Below, piece after piece: positions 19,275 through 28,567 of a DNA stretch of 64,000 nt. The stretch's first letter is position 1, and each line of letters begins with the position of its first letter. This DNA is from Polynucleobacter sp. Tro8-14-1 (lineage in GTDB: Bacteria > Pseudomonadota > Gammaproteobacteria > Burkholderiales > Burkholderiaceae): NCBI RefSeq assembly GCF_018881655.1, contig NZ_JACVPX010000001.1, positions 124,001 through 188,000 of the forward strand, in the 5' to 3' direction. Made by a program: the position numbers and the translations under genes. Below the pieces are notes generated by a model. The model was not told the DNA's origin. It was given only the letters and a program-made list of their open reading frames with translations, and ran no database searches.

Positions 19275-19748
19275 TCAAGAATAGGGGTTAGCAAAGCCCA
19301 ATTTTTGGAGGATTTGGATTTCCAGGGCCTCCATCTTTTTTGCATCCCGGCCTACCTCGTGATCATGGCCTTGAGCATGAAGGCAGCCGTGCACAATTAA
19401 ATGGGCCAAATGGGCTTTTAGTAATTTACTTTGCTCTTTGGCTTCTTTTTGTAGAACCGGTAAGCAAAAAATAATATCTGCTACTACAGCTTCTTTTGAA
19501 AGCTCGTAAGGAAAAGTTAAAACATTGGTTGCGTAATCTTTTTGACGAAAAGCGAAATTTAGCTTTTTACCTTCCGCAGCATTCACAAAGCGAAGGGTAA
19601 TTAGGCCACCAAGTGCCGTGGAACTCTTGACCCATTTCTTGATCAGGGTTGAGGAAGCTGCTTTATTGACGGCAGACTCAATCGCTGGACTGGCGTATTG
19701 CAGCTCAATCGCTAGCTTCGAAGAGATGCTTTTTTTATTGACTGACAT
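19275..19748 (-). CDS. ybeY: Endoribonuclease YbeY
   Basis: Zinc-dependent single-strand endoribonuclease involved in 16S rRNA maturation and ribosome quality control. 157 residues. The zinc motif H-x3-H-x5-H reads [11 protein letters not shown], with His where many homologues have Tyr before the last Asp-His. The conserved TNVLTFPYE precedes it. The start overlaps the end of miaB by 14 nt; phoH (ybeZ), the usual gene between them and a physical partner of YbeY, is not present. Confidence 0.94.
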   Translation of the reverse strand: MSVNKKSISSKLAIELQYASPAIESAVNKAASSTLIKKWVKSSTALGGLITLRFVNAAEGKKLNFAFRQKDYATNVLTFPYELSKEAVVADIIFCLPVLQKEAKEQSKLLKAHLAHLIVHGCLHAQGHDHEVGRDAKKMEALEIQILQKLGFANPYS

Positions 19749-21084
19749 GGGCTTCTACCAACTCACCTCTGAGGGTGTAGTTCAGAACTTCCGTAATGCG
19801 AATGTCTACGAATTGACCAATGAGACTTTCAATATCTTGATCGGGTGCTGTGAAATGAATGACGCGATTATTTTCAGCACGACCCTGTAAGTTGACGCCA
19901 TCCTTAGCAAGACCCTCAATTAATACTCTTTCGGTATTACCCAGCATTTTTTGGCTAATTTGGTTTGCCTGTCCCTCAACCAATGCCAATAAAGTTTGGA
20001 GGCGCTTGAGTTTGACTTCATAAGGCGTGTCATCGTGAAGGTTCGCCGCAGGAGTGCCTGGGCGCGGACTAAAGATGAAGCAAAAGCTGTTATCAAAGTT
20101 CAGCTCTTTCACCATCTTCAATAGTTTTTCAAAGTCAGCCTCAGTTTCACCTGGAAAGCCCACAATGAAATCACTCGACAGTGTCAGGTCGGGGCGAACA
20201 GCGCGCATCTTACGAATAATGCTCTTGAACTCTAGGGCTGTATAGCCGCGCTTCATCGCTGAGAGCATAGAATCCGAGCCATGTTGTACAGGCAGATGTA
20301 GGTGACTTACAAGCTTAGGCACTTTAGCGTAGACGTCAATGAGGCGTTGTGTAAATTCTTTAGGGTGGCTGGTGGTAAAGCGAATCCGTTCAACCCCAGG
20401 AATGTCAGCGATGTATTCAATCAATAGAGCAAAGTCAGCGATTTCTTCGGTATCACCCATCTTGCCAAGATAAGCGTTTACGTTTTGACCAAGCAGCACA
20501 ATTTCTTTGACGCCTTTGCTAGCAAGGCCAGCGACTTCTGTCAGTACATCATCAAATGGCCTGGAGACTTCTTCGCCACGCGTATAGGGCACAACACAAT
20601 AGCTGCAATACTTAGAGCAACCTTCCATGATGGAGACGTATGCAGAGCCACGAGTTTGGCGAGATGCGGGAAGATGGTCAAACTTTTCGATTTCGGGGAA
20701 AGAGATGTCTACTTGAGAGACTCCAGTTTTGCGACGCTGTGCAATGAGGTCGGATAGGCGATGGAGTGTTTGAGGCCCAAACACAACATCGACGTAAGGA
20801 GCACGACTAACAATTTGTTGACCTTCTTGGCTGGCAACGCAGCCACCAACGCCAATCAGTAAGTCGGGCTTCGTTTTTTTGAGTTCACGCAGCCGTCCTA
20901 AATCTGAAAAGACTTTGTCTTCCGCTTTTTCGCGGATAGAGCAGGTGTTGAGAAGAACCACGTCGGCATCTTCAGGGCGATCTGTTATGACCATGCCTTC
21001 GTCGGCATGCAGGAGGTCTGCCATTTTTCCCGAGTCATACTCGTTCATTTGACAGCCAAAGGTTTTGATATAGAGCTTTTTCAT
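19735..21084 (-). CDS. miaB: tRNA-2-methylthio-N6-dimethylallyladenosine synthase
   Basis: Radical-SAM methylthiotransferase modifying A37 of tRNAs that read UNN codons. 449 residues. N-terminal MTTase domain begins [12 protein letters not shown] with Cys ligands of the auxiliary cluster (also [13 protein letters not shown] and [11 protein letters not shown]); the radical-SAM motif is [16 protein letters not shown]; a TRAM domain closes the protein. It heads the miaB-ybeY-corC-lnt cluster. Confidence 0.97.
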   Translation of the reverse strand: MKKLYIKTFGCQMNEYDSGKMADLLHADEGMVITDRPEDADVVLLNTCSIREKAEDKVFSDLGRLRELKKTKPDLLIGVGGCVASQEGQQIVSRAPYVDVVFGPQTLHRLSDLIAQRRKTGVSQVDISFPEIEKFDHLPASRQTRGSAYVSIMEGCSKYCSYCVVPYTRGEEVSRPFDDVLTEVAGLASKGVKEIVLLGQNVNAYLGKMGDTEEIADFALLIEYIADIPGVERIRFTTSHPKEFTQRLIDVYAKVPKLVSHLHLPVQHGSDSMLSAMKRGYTALEFKSIIRKMRAVRPDLTLSSDFIVGFPGETEADFEKLLKMVKELNFDNSFCFIFSPRPGTPAANLHDDTPYEVKLKRLQTLLALVEGQANQISQKMLGNTERVLIEGLAKDGVNLQGRAENNRVIHFTAPDQDIESLIGQFVDIRITEVLNYTLRGELVEAHVSQ

Positions 21085-21150
21085 ATGCCGTTCTCAGGTT
21101 TATAGCTGGGGGCGAAGCTGAGATTTTACTGCCTAAGACCCAAGTTGTTC

Positions 21151-22413
21151 TTATATGAGCCTGTAAGCCAAGATTGCCACAATAGTGGGCGGAATAGCCG
21201 CCATCAATAGATATAGTGCTGAAACCGTATGTCCAGGAAAGTGGCCACGCAAGATCGCAATACCTGCTGGGTTGGGAGCATTAGCAATGACGGTGAGGCC
21301 GCCACCAGCAACTGCTCCACCCACTAATGCCAGCTTGAACTCCGGTGAGGTGCCAGTTACCAATGATCCTAAATAGGTGAGTGCCGCATTGTCAGTGAAA
21401 GCAGTCAAAACAAGACTGCCATAAAAGACTGCGGTAGGGCTCATCATTTCGAGAATAGGTTGCAGCCACCATCCTTGTAATGCACCCAATACTACTAAAC
21501 CGCCCAAGAAGAATCCCACTAAAAGGGCCTCTTTCAGAATCAGGGGGCTTTGATGTTTTGGGTATGCCGTGGTGTAACCAATAAAGAAAAGCAGAATCCA
21601 CGTGAAAATAATCGGATCATGCGCAAAGTAGACCACTCCAAACAGGAAAAGCAGGTGCGTCAAAATAACTGCTAAAGGAATTTTGGCTTCCTTTTTGTCA
21701 GCATTAGGTTCAATTAATTGGCGATGAAATAAAAGTGTTGCTGCCAGAGCGTTGATGAAGATTGCTATGCAAGACTCTAGACCAAAGTTGCTAAACATGA
21801 ATGCTGAACTCCATCCCCAAGTGGAGGCCACCATGAGAACGGGCGGAGCGGCAAAGTTAGTGAGTGTGCCTCCAATGGAGATGTTCACAAAGAGCACGCC
21901 AAGAGTGCCAAACAGAAGCGCTTTAGAACATTGGTGACGATAGACAAGATCGCGCAATAAAAAAGCAGCCAGAGTCATTGCTGCAGGTTCGGTAATCAAA
22001 GAGCCAAGGAGGGGCGTAGCGCCTAGGATTAAAAAATATAAAGCAGGAGCACTTCTGATGCGCAAAAGGTATTGCAGGCCATTGCCTAGCACATGCAAAA
22101 TTTGCGTAGAAAAATACAGAATAGGTTTTGTGCCGGCGACAATCATGATGGCAAAGACAAAGAGTGGTTCTGTGAAATTGCGTTTATTGAGAAAGTACTT
22201 TGCTGTCCCTAAGTCGTCATATAAGGAAATGAAAATAACCAATATGGCAGCCCAAAAACCAAAAACAATTTCTACTTCGCCAAGCAAATGCCAAAGACCA
22301 GCATGCCGAGGCGATTTTTTAGCAATCGTTTCAAAATAGCCCGTGCAAAAGGTATGCAAAACAGCAATTGCAAAAATAATGCTCGCGCCAAGTTCTGTAG
22401 GGGTAAAGTTCAT
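21151..22413 (-). CDS. Putative Na+/H+ antiporter (Na_H_antiport_3-type membrane protein)
   Basis: Polytopic inner-membrane protein with about 10-12 hydrophobic segments. It resembles the family annotated as putative Na+/H+ antiporters (PF07399-like), with LFVNISIGGTLTNFAAPPVLMVA, TAFTDNAALTYLGSLV and VIANAPNPAGIAIL as conserved-looking pore segments. I chose the ATG at 22411-22413 (MNFTPTELG); an in-frame start 30 nt upstream adds only a polar stretch. Transported ion and direction are inferred from family name only. It stands alone, divergent from the rhodanese gene. Confidence 0.75.
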   Translation of the reverse strand: MNFTPTELGASIIFAIAVLHTFCTGYFETIAKKSPRHAGLWHLLGEVEIVFGFWAAILVIFISLYDDLGTAKYFLNKRNFTEPLFVFAIMIVAGTKPILYFSTQILHVLGNGLQYLLRIRSAPALYFLILGATPLLGSLITEPAAMTLAAFLLRDLVYRHQCSKALLFGTLGVLFVNISIGGTLTNFAAPPVLMVASTWGWSSAFMFSNFGLESCIAIFINALAATLLFHRQLIEPNADKKEAKIPLAVILTHLLFLFGVVYFAHDPIIFTWILLFFIGYTTAYPKHQSPLILKEALLVGFFLGGLVVLGALQGWWLQPILEMMSPTAVFYGSLVLTAFTDNAALTYLGSLVTGTSPEFKLALVGGAVAGGGLTVIANAPNPAGIAILRGHFPGHTVSALYLLMAAIPPTIVAILAYRLI

Positions 22414-22471
22414 AGCAGAATGGTAGCAGGTGCTTGGTGACACTAAGGCATTGTTAATTTAGGAGATTTTG

Positions 22472-22882
22472 GTGAAATTAAAGATTGGATATCAAGCGCT
22501 CATTCAGGAAGCAATGGCTGAAATTGAGACTCTTCCTGTGGAAAAGGCGTCAGATTTACTGGCGGATCCAAATGTGGTGTTTGTGGATATACGGGATGTT
22601 CGTGAGTTAGAGCGTGAGGGCATGATTCCGAATGCGATCCATGCCCCCAGGGGGATGTTGGAGTTTTGGGTTGACCCAGATAGCCCTTATTACAAGCCAA
22701 TCTTTGGTGAAGGCAAAAGGCTGGTGTTGTATTGCGCCTCGGCTTGGCGTTCGGCCTTAGCAACACAAACTCTTCAGAGAATGGGTGTACCCAATATATG
22801 TCACTTAGAAGGTGGCTTTAGTGCTTGGAAGAAGGCGCAATTACCCGTTACAGAAAAAGCAAGTAAATCCCATTCGGGTTAA
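22472..22882 (+). CDS. Rhodanese-like domain protein
   Basis: Single-domain rhodanese of about 136 residues, likely a cytoplasmic sulfurtransferase. VFVDIRDVRELEREGMIPNA is the CH2A region, and the active-site loop is YCASAWRSALA with the persulfide Cys followed by a six-residue loop. AGGAG at 22461-22465 sits 6 nt before the GTG at 22472, so I use GTG rather than the TTG one codon earlier. Followed by an OsmC-like gene after 47 bp, a plausible sulfur/thiol stress pair. Confidence 0.85.
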   Translation: MKLKIGYQALIQEAMAEIETLPVEKASDLLADPNVVFVDIRDVRELEREGMIPNAIHAPRGMLEFWVDPDSPYYKPIFGEGKRLVLYCASAWRSALATQTLQRMGVPNICHLEGGFSAWKKAQLPVTEKASKSHSG

Positions 22883-22929
22883 ATTCAGTCTTGATCATTT
22901 CTACGGATTAATAATTTTTTAGGATTCTT

Positions 22930-23319
22930 ATGAGAAAAGTAGTTTCGCAATTTGGCCAAGGCCCCCTACAGCAGAAATTGACTGCTGGTGATTTACATTT
23001 TTTGTCTGATGCAGAAGTGTCTAAAGGCGGCTCTGGTACTGGCCCAAGTCCTCACGAGTATCTTGGCGCTGCTTTGGCAGCATGCACCTCAATGACTTTA
23101 AAGATGTACGCTGGGCGCAAAGAAATGAAATTAGATAATGCAATTGTGACTGTCAATATTGAGAGACATGAAGATATCGAAACATTCTCGCGTGATATTC
23201 AGTTGCAAGGCAATTTGAGTGCTGAAGAGAAAGAGCGCTTACTTGAGATTGCGCAGAAATGTCCAATCCATAAAGCGTTGGCAGGACAGATTCAAATAAA
23301 AACCCAGCTGGTAAATTAA
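22930..23319 (+). CDS. OsmC-family peroxidase-like protein
   Basis: 129-residue OsmC/Ohr-fold protein. The two redox cysteines are visible: Cys in LGAALAACTSMTLKMYAGRK (about residue 56) and Cys in AQKCPIHKAL (about 116). Family members reduce organic hydroperoxides with these cysteines. It is preceded by the rhodanese gene on the same strand. Shorter than Ohr and with the YcgR/YhfA-like start, so I do not assign a specific subgroup. Confidence 0.86.
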   Translation: MRKVVSQFGQGPLQQKLTAGDLHFLSDAEVSKGGSGTGPSPHEYLGAALAACTSMTLKMYAGRKEMKLDNAIVTVNIERHEDIETFSRDIQLQGNLSAEEKERLLEIAQKCPIHKALAGQIQIKTQLVN

Positions 23320-23387
23320 TACGAGCTGGGTTGGTATTGCTGAACTCGGGCCTCAATAGGCCTGGGTATTTTGCTTAGCTAGGCTTA

Positions 23388-23675
23388 TTAATTAGGTGCC
23401 TGAGCTGGCTGATTATTTTTACCAGCGTTATAACCAGAGTTGTAATTAGCAGCTTCATTTTTCTTGTATGCATCATAGACATAGCCAGATGCTGCACCAA
23501 CTGCTGCACCACCAACTGCACCCCAAATAGGATTGCCGTGAAAGATTGCGGTGCCAACAGCACCAGCTGCTGCGCCAATGCCTGCGCCTGAAAGTGTGCG
23601 CTGCTCTGTGTTGCTCATATTTGAGCAACCAGCGATAGCTAAAGTTGCTGCGGTAATTGCGATAATTTTTTTCAT
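23388..23675 (-). CDS. Glycine-zipper lipoprotein
   Basis: 95-residue small lipoprotein. The signal ends in the lipobox LAIAGC, so Cys17 would be lipidated. The body has glycine-zipper repeats (GAGIGAAAGAVGTAIF and GAVGGAAVGAASGYVYDAY) typical of outer-membrane associated YMGG/17-kDa antigen-like proteins. AAGGAT lies about 9 nt before the ATG. Function unknown; such proteins are often envelope-stress related. Confidence 0.82.
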   Translation of the reverse strand: MKKIIAITAATLAIAGCSNMSNTEQRTLSGAGIGAAAGAVGTAIFHGNPIWGAVGGAAVGAASGYVYDAYKKNEAANYNSGYNAGKNNQPAQAPN

Positions 23676-23722
23676 CTCAACTGATCCTTTAAATGGGTAT
23701 TAGTTTGTCTAAGTTGCTTAGA

Positions 23723-24085
23723 TTATTTTCTGGCGCAAGGGAAGCGTGAAGCTAAGAAGCCCAAGAAAACGCCTGCCGCTGGTTTGTCTGCAACTTGTGG
23801 AGTGCTGTTTGCAAACTTCACAAAATCACCAATGACTTCATCGCGTGCTGGAGCAGGTTGCTTAACGCAAATAAATGGCTTTGCACGTTGTGGATGACGA
23901 GTTGCTAGATAGGTTTCATAAACAGCGGTAGTAAAGCCAATACAGAAGCTTCGTGACTCGGGGCTTGCAGGAAGTTTGCAAACATTCGCGAGCTCTTGTG
24001 TGCTCAATACTTTGATGGTTTCTTGTGCTTGAGCAAGACTGGAAAATGCAGCTAAAGCGGCCAATGCGATGAGGATTTTTTTCAT
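23723..24085 (-). CDS. Secreted Rap1a/Tai-like small periplasmic protein
   Basis: 120-residue protein with a clear signal peptide cleaved after SLAQA. The mature part has four cysteines (NVCKLP, SRSFCIGF, FICVKQ, FPCARK) in a spacing that resembles the Rap1a/Tai family, some members of which are immunity proteins for type VI amidase effectors. No effector gene or T6SS is nearby, so here it is better read as an orphan periplasmic protein. The family call is by eye. Confidence 0.55.
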   Translation of the reverse strand: MKKILIALAALAAFSSLAQAQETIKVLSTQELANVCKLPASPESRSFCIGFTTAVYETYLATRHPQRAKPFICVKQPAPARDEVIGDFVKFANSTPQVADKPAAGVFLGFLASRFPCARK

Positions 24086-24141
24086 GGGTTCTCCCTTGGG
24101 TGTATGTAAAAACGATGATAAACCATAAAAATCTCTATTTA

Positions 24142-24158
24142 TGCACTAAATAAGTGCG
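24142..24158. promoter_or_regulatory. NtrC-like dyad upstream of amt
   Basis: TGCACTAAATAAGTGCG contains GCAC-N7-GTGC, the core of enterobacterial NtrC sites. It lies about 65 bp before the amt start. I could not find a convincing sigma-54 GG-N10-GC promoter next to it, so binding is plausible but not shown. Confidence 0.45.
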
Positions 24159-24222
24159 CTATGCCCCTTTTTGGGATTTTTCGGTCCCCATAATGATGCA
24201 AAAAATAAGAGGGAGAAATGTC

Positions 24223-25425
24223 ATGGAAACTTTGAAATCTGGAAGTGATGCTTTATTTATCTTGCTTGGCGCCATCATGGTTCTTGCCATGCATGCAGGC
24301 TTTGCATTCTTGGAGCTGGGAACGGTACGGAAGAAAAACCAAGTCAATGCCTTAGTCAAAATCTTAGTGGACTTTGCCGTCTCAACGATTGCCTATTTTT
24401 TTATTGGCTACAGCATTGCTTATGGCGTGAACTTTTTCTCTGGGGCAGAGTTGCTGGCAGAGAAAAATGGCTACGAGTTGGTCAAATTTTTCTTCTTACT
24501 AACTTTTGCTGCTGCGATCCCCGCAATTATTTCTGGTGGCATTGCAGAGCGCGCTAAATTTAATCCACAACTAGTGGCTACTTTTATATTGGTGGGTTTT
24601 GTTTACCCCTTCTTTGAGGGTATTGCTTGGAATCAGCATTACGGCATTCAAGCTTGGATCAAAGGCTTTACTGGTGAAGAGTTTCATGACTTCGCAGGAT
24701 CAGTTGTGGTTCATGCGGCAGGTGGTTGGATTGCCTTGCCAGCTGTCATTTTGCTAGGCGCGCGTCGTGGCCGTTATACAAAAGAAGGTCAAATCTCTGC
24801 TCATCCACCATCAAGCATTCCTTTCTTAGCCTTGGGTGCTTGGATCTTGGCAGTGGGTTGGTTTGGTTTTAATGTGATGAGCGCACAAACGATCGATAAG
24901 ATCAGCGGTTTGGTTGCGATGAACTCGTTGATGGCAATGGTTGGTGGAACATTGGCTGCTTGGGTGGTGGGCCGTAACGACCCTGGCTTTACTTACAACG
25001 GGCCACTTGCAGGTTTGGTTGCGGTGTGTGCGGGATCGGACTTGATGCATCCTCTTGGTGCTTTATTTGTTGGTTTGATTGCCGGCGCATTGTTTGTATA
25101 TATGTTTACCTTGGTTCAAAACCGCTGGAAGATTGATGATGTTCTCGGTGTTTGGCCTTTGCATGGTTTGTGTGGTCTTTGGGGTGGATTAGCTGCTGGT
25201 ATCTTCGGCACAAAAGCTCTAGGTGGAATTGGTGGCGTTACTTTTACTGGCCAGCTGATAGGGAGCGCCTTGGGTGTTGGCATTGCATTGCTTGGTGGCT
25301 TCGTTGTTTATGGCACCCTGAAAGCGGTCCTGGGCATTCGGATGTCTCAAGAAGAAGAATTTGAAGGTGCGGATTTAAGTGTGCACCGTATTTCTTCTAC
25401 GCCCGATCGCGAGCCAAACTGGTAA
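24223..25425 (+). CDS. amt: Ammonium transporter
   Basis: Amt/MEP/Rh-family channel for ammonium uptake, about 400 residues with 11 expected membrane helices. Family signatures: DFAVSTIAYFFIGYSIAYG, IISGGIAERAKF, DFAGSVVVHAAGGWIALP with the conserved Asp and first pore His, and WPLHGLCGLWGGLAAGIFG with the second pore His. AGGGAG at 24210-24215 sets the ATG at 24223; two earlier in-frame ATGs at 24193-24198 lack such a site. No glnK lies beside it in the window. Confidence 0.93.
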   Translation: METLKSGSDALFILLGAIMVLAMHAGFAFLELGTVRKKNQVNALVKILVDFAVSTIAYFFIGYSIAYGVNFFSGAELLAEKNGYELVKFFFLLTFAAAIPAIISGGIAERAKFNPQLVATFILVGFVYPFFEGIAWNQHYGIQAWIKGFTGEEFHDFAGSVVVHAAGGWIALPAVILLGARRGRYTKEGQISAHPPSSIPFLALGAWILAVGWFGFNVMSAQTIDKISGLVAMNSLMAMVGGTLAAWVVGRNDPGFTYNGPLAGLVAVCAGSDLMHPLGALFVGLIAGALFVYMFTLVQNRWKIDDVLGVWPLHGLCGLWGGLAAGIFGTKALGGIGGVTFTGQLIGSALGVGIALLGGFVVYGTLKAVLGIRMSQEEEFEGADLSVHRISSTPDREPNW

Positions 25426-25481
25426 TTTACAGGTAGTGCATAGTCGTTCATCTATAGCCTGATTCATACCTATAATGAGTC

Positions 25482-26006
25482 ATGGCTATATTTGAACTAG
25501 ACGGAAATGCCCCTCATCTAGCTGAGGGTGCTTGGGTTGCTGACAGCGCAGAAGTGATCGGCAAGGTTGAGCTTCATCAAGATGCCAGTATCTGGCCCAA
25601 AGTTGTTATTCGTGGTGATAACGACCTTATTCAAATTGGCGAAGGCAGCAATGTGCAAGACGCTTCTGTTTTGCATACCGATCCAGGTTACCCACTCATC
25701 ATTGGCAAGCATGTCACTGTTGGCCATCAAGTGATGCTGCATGGTTGTCACATTGGAGACGGTAGCTTGATTGGCATTGGCGCAGTCATTTTAAATGGCG
25801 CAAAGATTGGAAAAAACTGTCTCGTTGGTGCGGGCGCACTTGTTACCGAAGGAAAAGAATTTCCGGATGGCTCCATGATTTTGGGAACTCCCGCTAAGGC
25901 GGTAAAAGAGTTAACCCCGGAGCAGATTGCTGGCATCCACGATATTGCTGGTCGCTATGTCAAAAATGCGCAGCGTTATGTCAAGACGCTGAAGAAAATT
26001 TCCTAA
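25482..26006 (+). CDS. Gamma-carbonic-anhydrase-like hexapeptide-repeat protein
   Basis: 174-residue left-handed beta-helix protein of the YrdA/gamma-CA family. Hexapeptide repeats run from [16 protein letters not shown] to [12 protein letters not shown]. Candidate zinc ligands are His in VLHTDPG, and the two His in [10 protein letters not shown]. Many family members have no proven carbonic anhydrase activity, so activity is open. It is followed by a permease gene after 27 bp. Confidence 0.88.
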   Translation: MAIFELDGNAPHLAEGAWVADSAEVIGKVELHQDASIWPKVVIRGDNDLIQIGEGSNVQDASVLHTDPGYPLIIGKHVTVGHQVMLHGCHIGDGSLIGIGAVILNGAKIGKNCLVGAGALVTEGKEFPDGSMILGTPAKAVKELTPEQIAGIHDIAGRYVKNAQRYVKTLKKIS

Positions 26007-26033
26007 TCCCTTAAATATCACCCGTTAAATATT

Positions 26034-26963
26034 TTGCTCTACGTATTTAATGTAGTTCTCCCAGTGTTCCTACTCATCTTTATTGGGTATGTTGGTGGGC
26101 GTGCTGGTAAGTTAGGCATTAACGCTTCAGTTGAGCTCAATCGTTTTGTGGTTTGGTTGGCATTGCCTGCGCAACTCTTTAACTTTGCCGCCAATAGTGG
26201 CTGGCAAACACTATGGCAACCCGGTTTCATTACTGCATTTTTTCTAAGTTGTTTAATTGTTTTTGTCCTGGTGCTCTTGGTGAGTTGGCTACGTCATCGC
26301 GATTTAGCGGCAGCTAGCTTTGATGGCCTGAGTGCCTCTTATTCAAATACTGGGTATATGGGCATTCCTTTGTGTGCACTTGCCCTTGGCCAAGATGGTT
26401 TGGCACCCGCGATTATTTCCACCTTCATTGTGTTTGTCATGTTTGCTTTAGCAACAGTCTTGATTGAGATTGGCATCTTGTCGCATAAGAAGCCGCATGA
26501 GATTGGGTTGAGCGTCATTAAATCGCTTTGCACCAATCCCTTATTAGTAGCTCCAGTGGCGGGTCTGTTATGGTCTTCCAGCGATTTAACTTTATACGAT
26601 CCCATTGCACAAGTGATTGCATTCTTAGCAGCCGCATCGACACCTTGCGCTCTTGTTTCCATCGGTCTATTCCTGATGCAAAAAAGTACTGCCGGTCCTG
26701 CTCAGGCTTGGGGTATCAGTTTGGCAAAGCTGCTTCTGCAACCTTTGATTGCTTGGGTCATTGCGGCCCCCATCTTGGGGCTACCAGCATTATGGGTGAG
26801 CGCTATCGTGATACTTAGTGCGCTACCAACTGGTACGGGGCCCTTTATGTTGGCGCAGTACTACAAAGCTGACGGTAGCGTGATCTCTAGAGTGGTACTA
26901 ATTACTACTGTGAGTTCTTTGCTGACGCTCTCTTTATTTTTGTGGTGGAACAGCGGGATTTAA
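26034..26963 (+). CDS. AEC-family permease (auxin efflux carrier-like)
   Basis: Inner-membrane permease of 309 residues with about ten hydrophobic helices arranged as two halves; FIGYVGGRAGKLGINASVELNRFV at the start and SNTGYMGIPLCALALG are typical of the AEC (auxin efflux carrier) family. Substrate unknown; bacterial members carry malonate or other organic anions. The first start codon is a TTG at 26034 without an obvious Shine-Dalgarno. Its last 30 nt overlap the convergent GST gene. Confidence 0.82.
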   Translation: MLYVFNVVLPVFLLIFIGYVGGRAGKLGINASVELNRFVVWLALPAQLFNFAANSGWQTLWQPGFITAFFLSCLIVFVLVLLVSWLRHRDLAAASFDGLSASYSNTGYMGIPLCALALGQDGLAPAIISTFIVFVMFALATVLIEIGILSHKKPHEIGLSVIKSLCTNPLLVAPVAGLLWSSSDLTLYDPIAQVIAFLAAASTPCALVSIGLFLMQKSTAGPAQAWGISLAKLLLQPLIAWVIAAPILGLPALWVSAIVILSALPTGTGPFMLAQYYKADGSVISRVVLITTVSSLLTLSLFLWWNSGI

Positions 26964-27614
26964 TCCTTCAGCATCCAATTGTTTTTCCCAAGAGGCATCA
27001 ATAAAGGCGGGTAGCGTCATGCACTCATGAAAAATTCGCATGAGAGTGGGGTAGGGTTTCACATCCACTTTTGCGCTCAGTGCGTTAAATAGCTGAGGCA
27101 CTAAGCAGACATCAATCAAGCCCGGTTGATCTCCATAGGCAAATTTCCCAACACGAGAATCAATGCTTAATTGTTTTTCTAGGCTCTCCAGTCCGACCTT
27201 GATCCAGTGCCCATACCACTCATCTTTCGCCTCACTGCTGATACCTAGTTTTTTGATGAGGTAGCGTAAGACCCGCAAATTATTGATTGGGTGAATATCA
27301 CTTGCAATATCCATTGCGACAGAGCGAACCCATGCTCGGTCAATTGCTATTGTTGGTAGGAGTGGTGGCTCAGATTGAATCTCTTCGAGGTACTCAATAA
27401 TGGCTAAGGATTGATGAATGCTTTTTTCACCATCTTCCAGAAGAGGTACTAAGCGATTGGGATTTTTCTTGCCATATTCCTCGCCCAATTGATCCCCGCC
27501 ATTTTTACCGAGATGAATGGGGATGATTTCGTAATCTATGCCCTTGAGATTAAGAGCAATACGAACACGAAAAGCAGCGGAGCTGCGCCAAAAGCTATAA
27601 AGCTTGTAGGTCAT
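26934..27614 (-). CDS. maiA: Maleylacetoacetate isomerase / zeta-class glutathione S-transferase
   Basis: 226-residue GST. The N-terminal thioredoxin fold has the zeta-class motif YSFWRSSAAFRVRIALN (S-S/C-x-S-x-R-V-R-I-A-L), whose serines contact glutathione, and HQSLAIIEYLEE. The C-terminal helical domain has GDQPGLIDVCLVPQLFNA. It would isomerise maleylacetoacetate in tyrosine catabolism, but no other gene of that pathway is in the window, so function as a general zeta GST is also possible. Confidence 0.85.
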   Translation of the reverse strand: MTYKLYSFWRSSAAFRVRIALNLKGIDYEIIPIHLGKNGGDQLGEEYGKKNPNRLVPLLEDGEKSIHQSLAIIEYLEEIQSEPPLLPTIAIDRAWVRSVAMDIASDIHPINNLRVLRYLIKKLGISSEAKDEWYGHWIKVGLESLEKQLSIDSRVGKFAYGDQPGLIDVCLVPQLFNALSAKVDVKPYPTLMRIFHECMTLPAFIDASWEKQLDAEGLNPAVPPQK

Positions 27615-27704
27615 ATCAACACCTTATTTACACTCATAGCTAACAGTATATTCAGGGCGGTCATTCAAGTCTGCGTTCAGACAAAGTGCATTAGACTCAT
27701 TGCT

Positions 27705-28334
27705 ATGAAAGATATTAATTTCTGGATTGGCATCATCGCCACTATGGCCTTTGCGGTAACAGGAGTCTTGGCCATTGCGGATCGTGGTGTGGACCTCTTT
27801 GGTGTTTTAGTGCTGGGCTTGATTACTGCAATTGGCGGCGGCACTATCCGCGATATTATTTTAGAAGCACCTATTTTTTGGTCTGAGAACCAAATATATG
27901 TGTGGCTTGCGCTCGGTGCTAGCATCCTCACCTTCTTTGCAGAATCTTTCTTTACCCAGCCGCAAATTTATCGGTGGATGCTTTATATCGATGGCTTTGG
28001 TGCCGCTCTCTTTGCGATTCAGGGGGCTGATAAGGCATGGAGTATGGGTTATGGCCTGCCTGTGGCGCCAGTCATCTTGGGTGTTATTACTGCCATTGGC
28101 GGCGGCTTATTGCGCGATGTCTTGGCTGGCAGAAAAACACTCATCATGTCGCATGAGCTTTATGCCATTCCAGTGACTTTCGGTTGTTGTGCATATGTCC
28201 TGGTGCTGAACTTCTTGCCTCAGTATGTTGTCGAGGGCTCTGTGATTTGCATGCTCGGAATTTTTGGACTGCGCGCAGCTGCTATTTATTGGGATCTGCG
28301 CGTACCCAAAATGTTCATTACTAAAACACGCTAA
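27705..28334 (+). CDS. TRIC/UPF0126-family inner-membrane channel
   Basis: 209-residue membrane protein with two homologous three-helix halves, each ending in the family motif: GGGTIRDIILE near residue 45 and GGGLLRDVLAG near residue 130. Prokaryotic TRIC proteins (YadS/YicG, UPF0126) conduct monovalent cations. I chose the ATG at 27705 (MKDINFW); the frame is open further upstream but that part crosses the divergent GST gene. Independent transcription unit. Confidence 0.88.
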   Translation: MKDINFWIGIIATMAFAVTGVLAIADRGVDLFGVLVLGLITAIGGGTIRDIILEAPIFWSENQIYVWLALGASILTFFAESFFTQPQIYRWMLYIDGFGAALFAIQGADKAWSMGYGLPVAPVILGVITAIGGGLLRDVLAGRKTLIMSHELYAIPVTFGCCAYVLVLNFLPQYVVEGSVICMLGIFGLRAAAIYWDLRVPKMFITKTR

Positions 28335-28435
28335 CTTTGCCATTTTTTTATGGTGTGGTTTCATATCCCCGCTACATAGAGGTTTTGATCTGGCATTAGA
28401 CGCTCGGCTAATGCATGTTGCGTAATTACCTCTAG

Positions 28436-28477
28436 TTTCCCGATTTCTCGGGAAAACCCCGATCTTATTTGATGGGG
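28436..28477. promoter_or_regulatory. Two tandem hairpins in the leader of the MHS transporter gene
   Basis: TTTCCCGA (28436-28443) and TCGGGAAA (28448-28455) form an 8-bp stem with a 4-nt loop. Directly after it CCCCGATC and GATGGGG (28457-28477) make a second, bulged stem. Both lie about 100 bp before the MHS gene. The rest of the 233-bp gap (28335-28567) is AT-rich with no gene. Role unknown: operator, attenuator or end of the upstream transcript. Confidence 0.35.
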
Positions 28478-28567
28478 AATTACCCTAACTAGTGGATTTC
28501 TTTGAATTTTTTCAAAGCATAATCGATCCGTTGTTATTTATTTAATAAAAATAGTTAGGAGCTACTG

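Noticed and set aside
24183..24199. Sigma-54 promoter before amt
   Set aside because: GG and GC are 13 bases apart instead of 10, so it does not fit the -24/-12 consensus.
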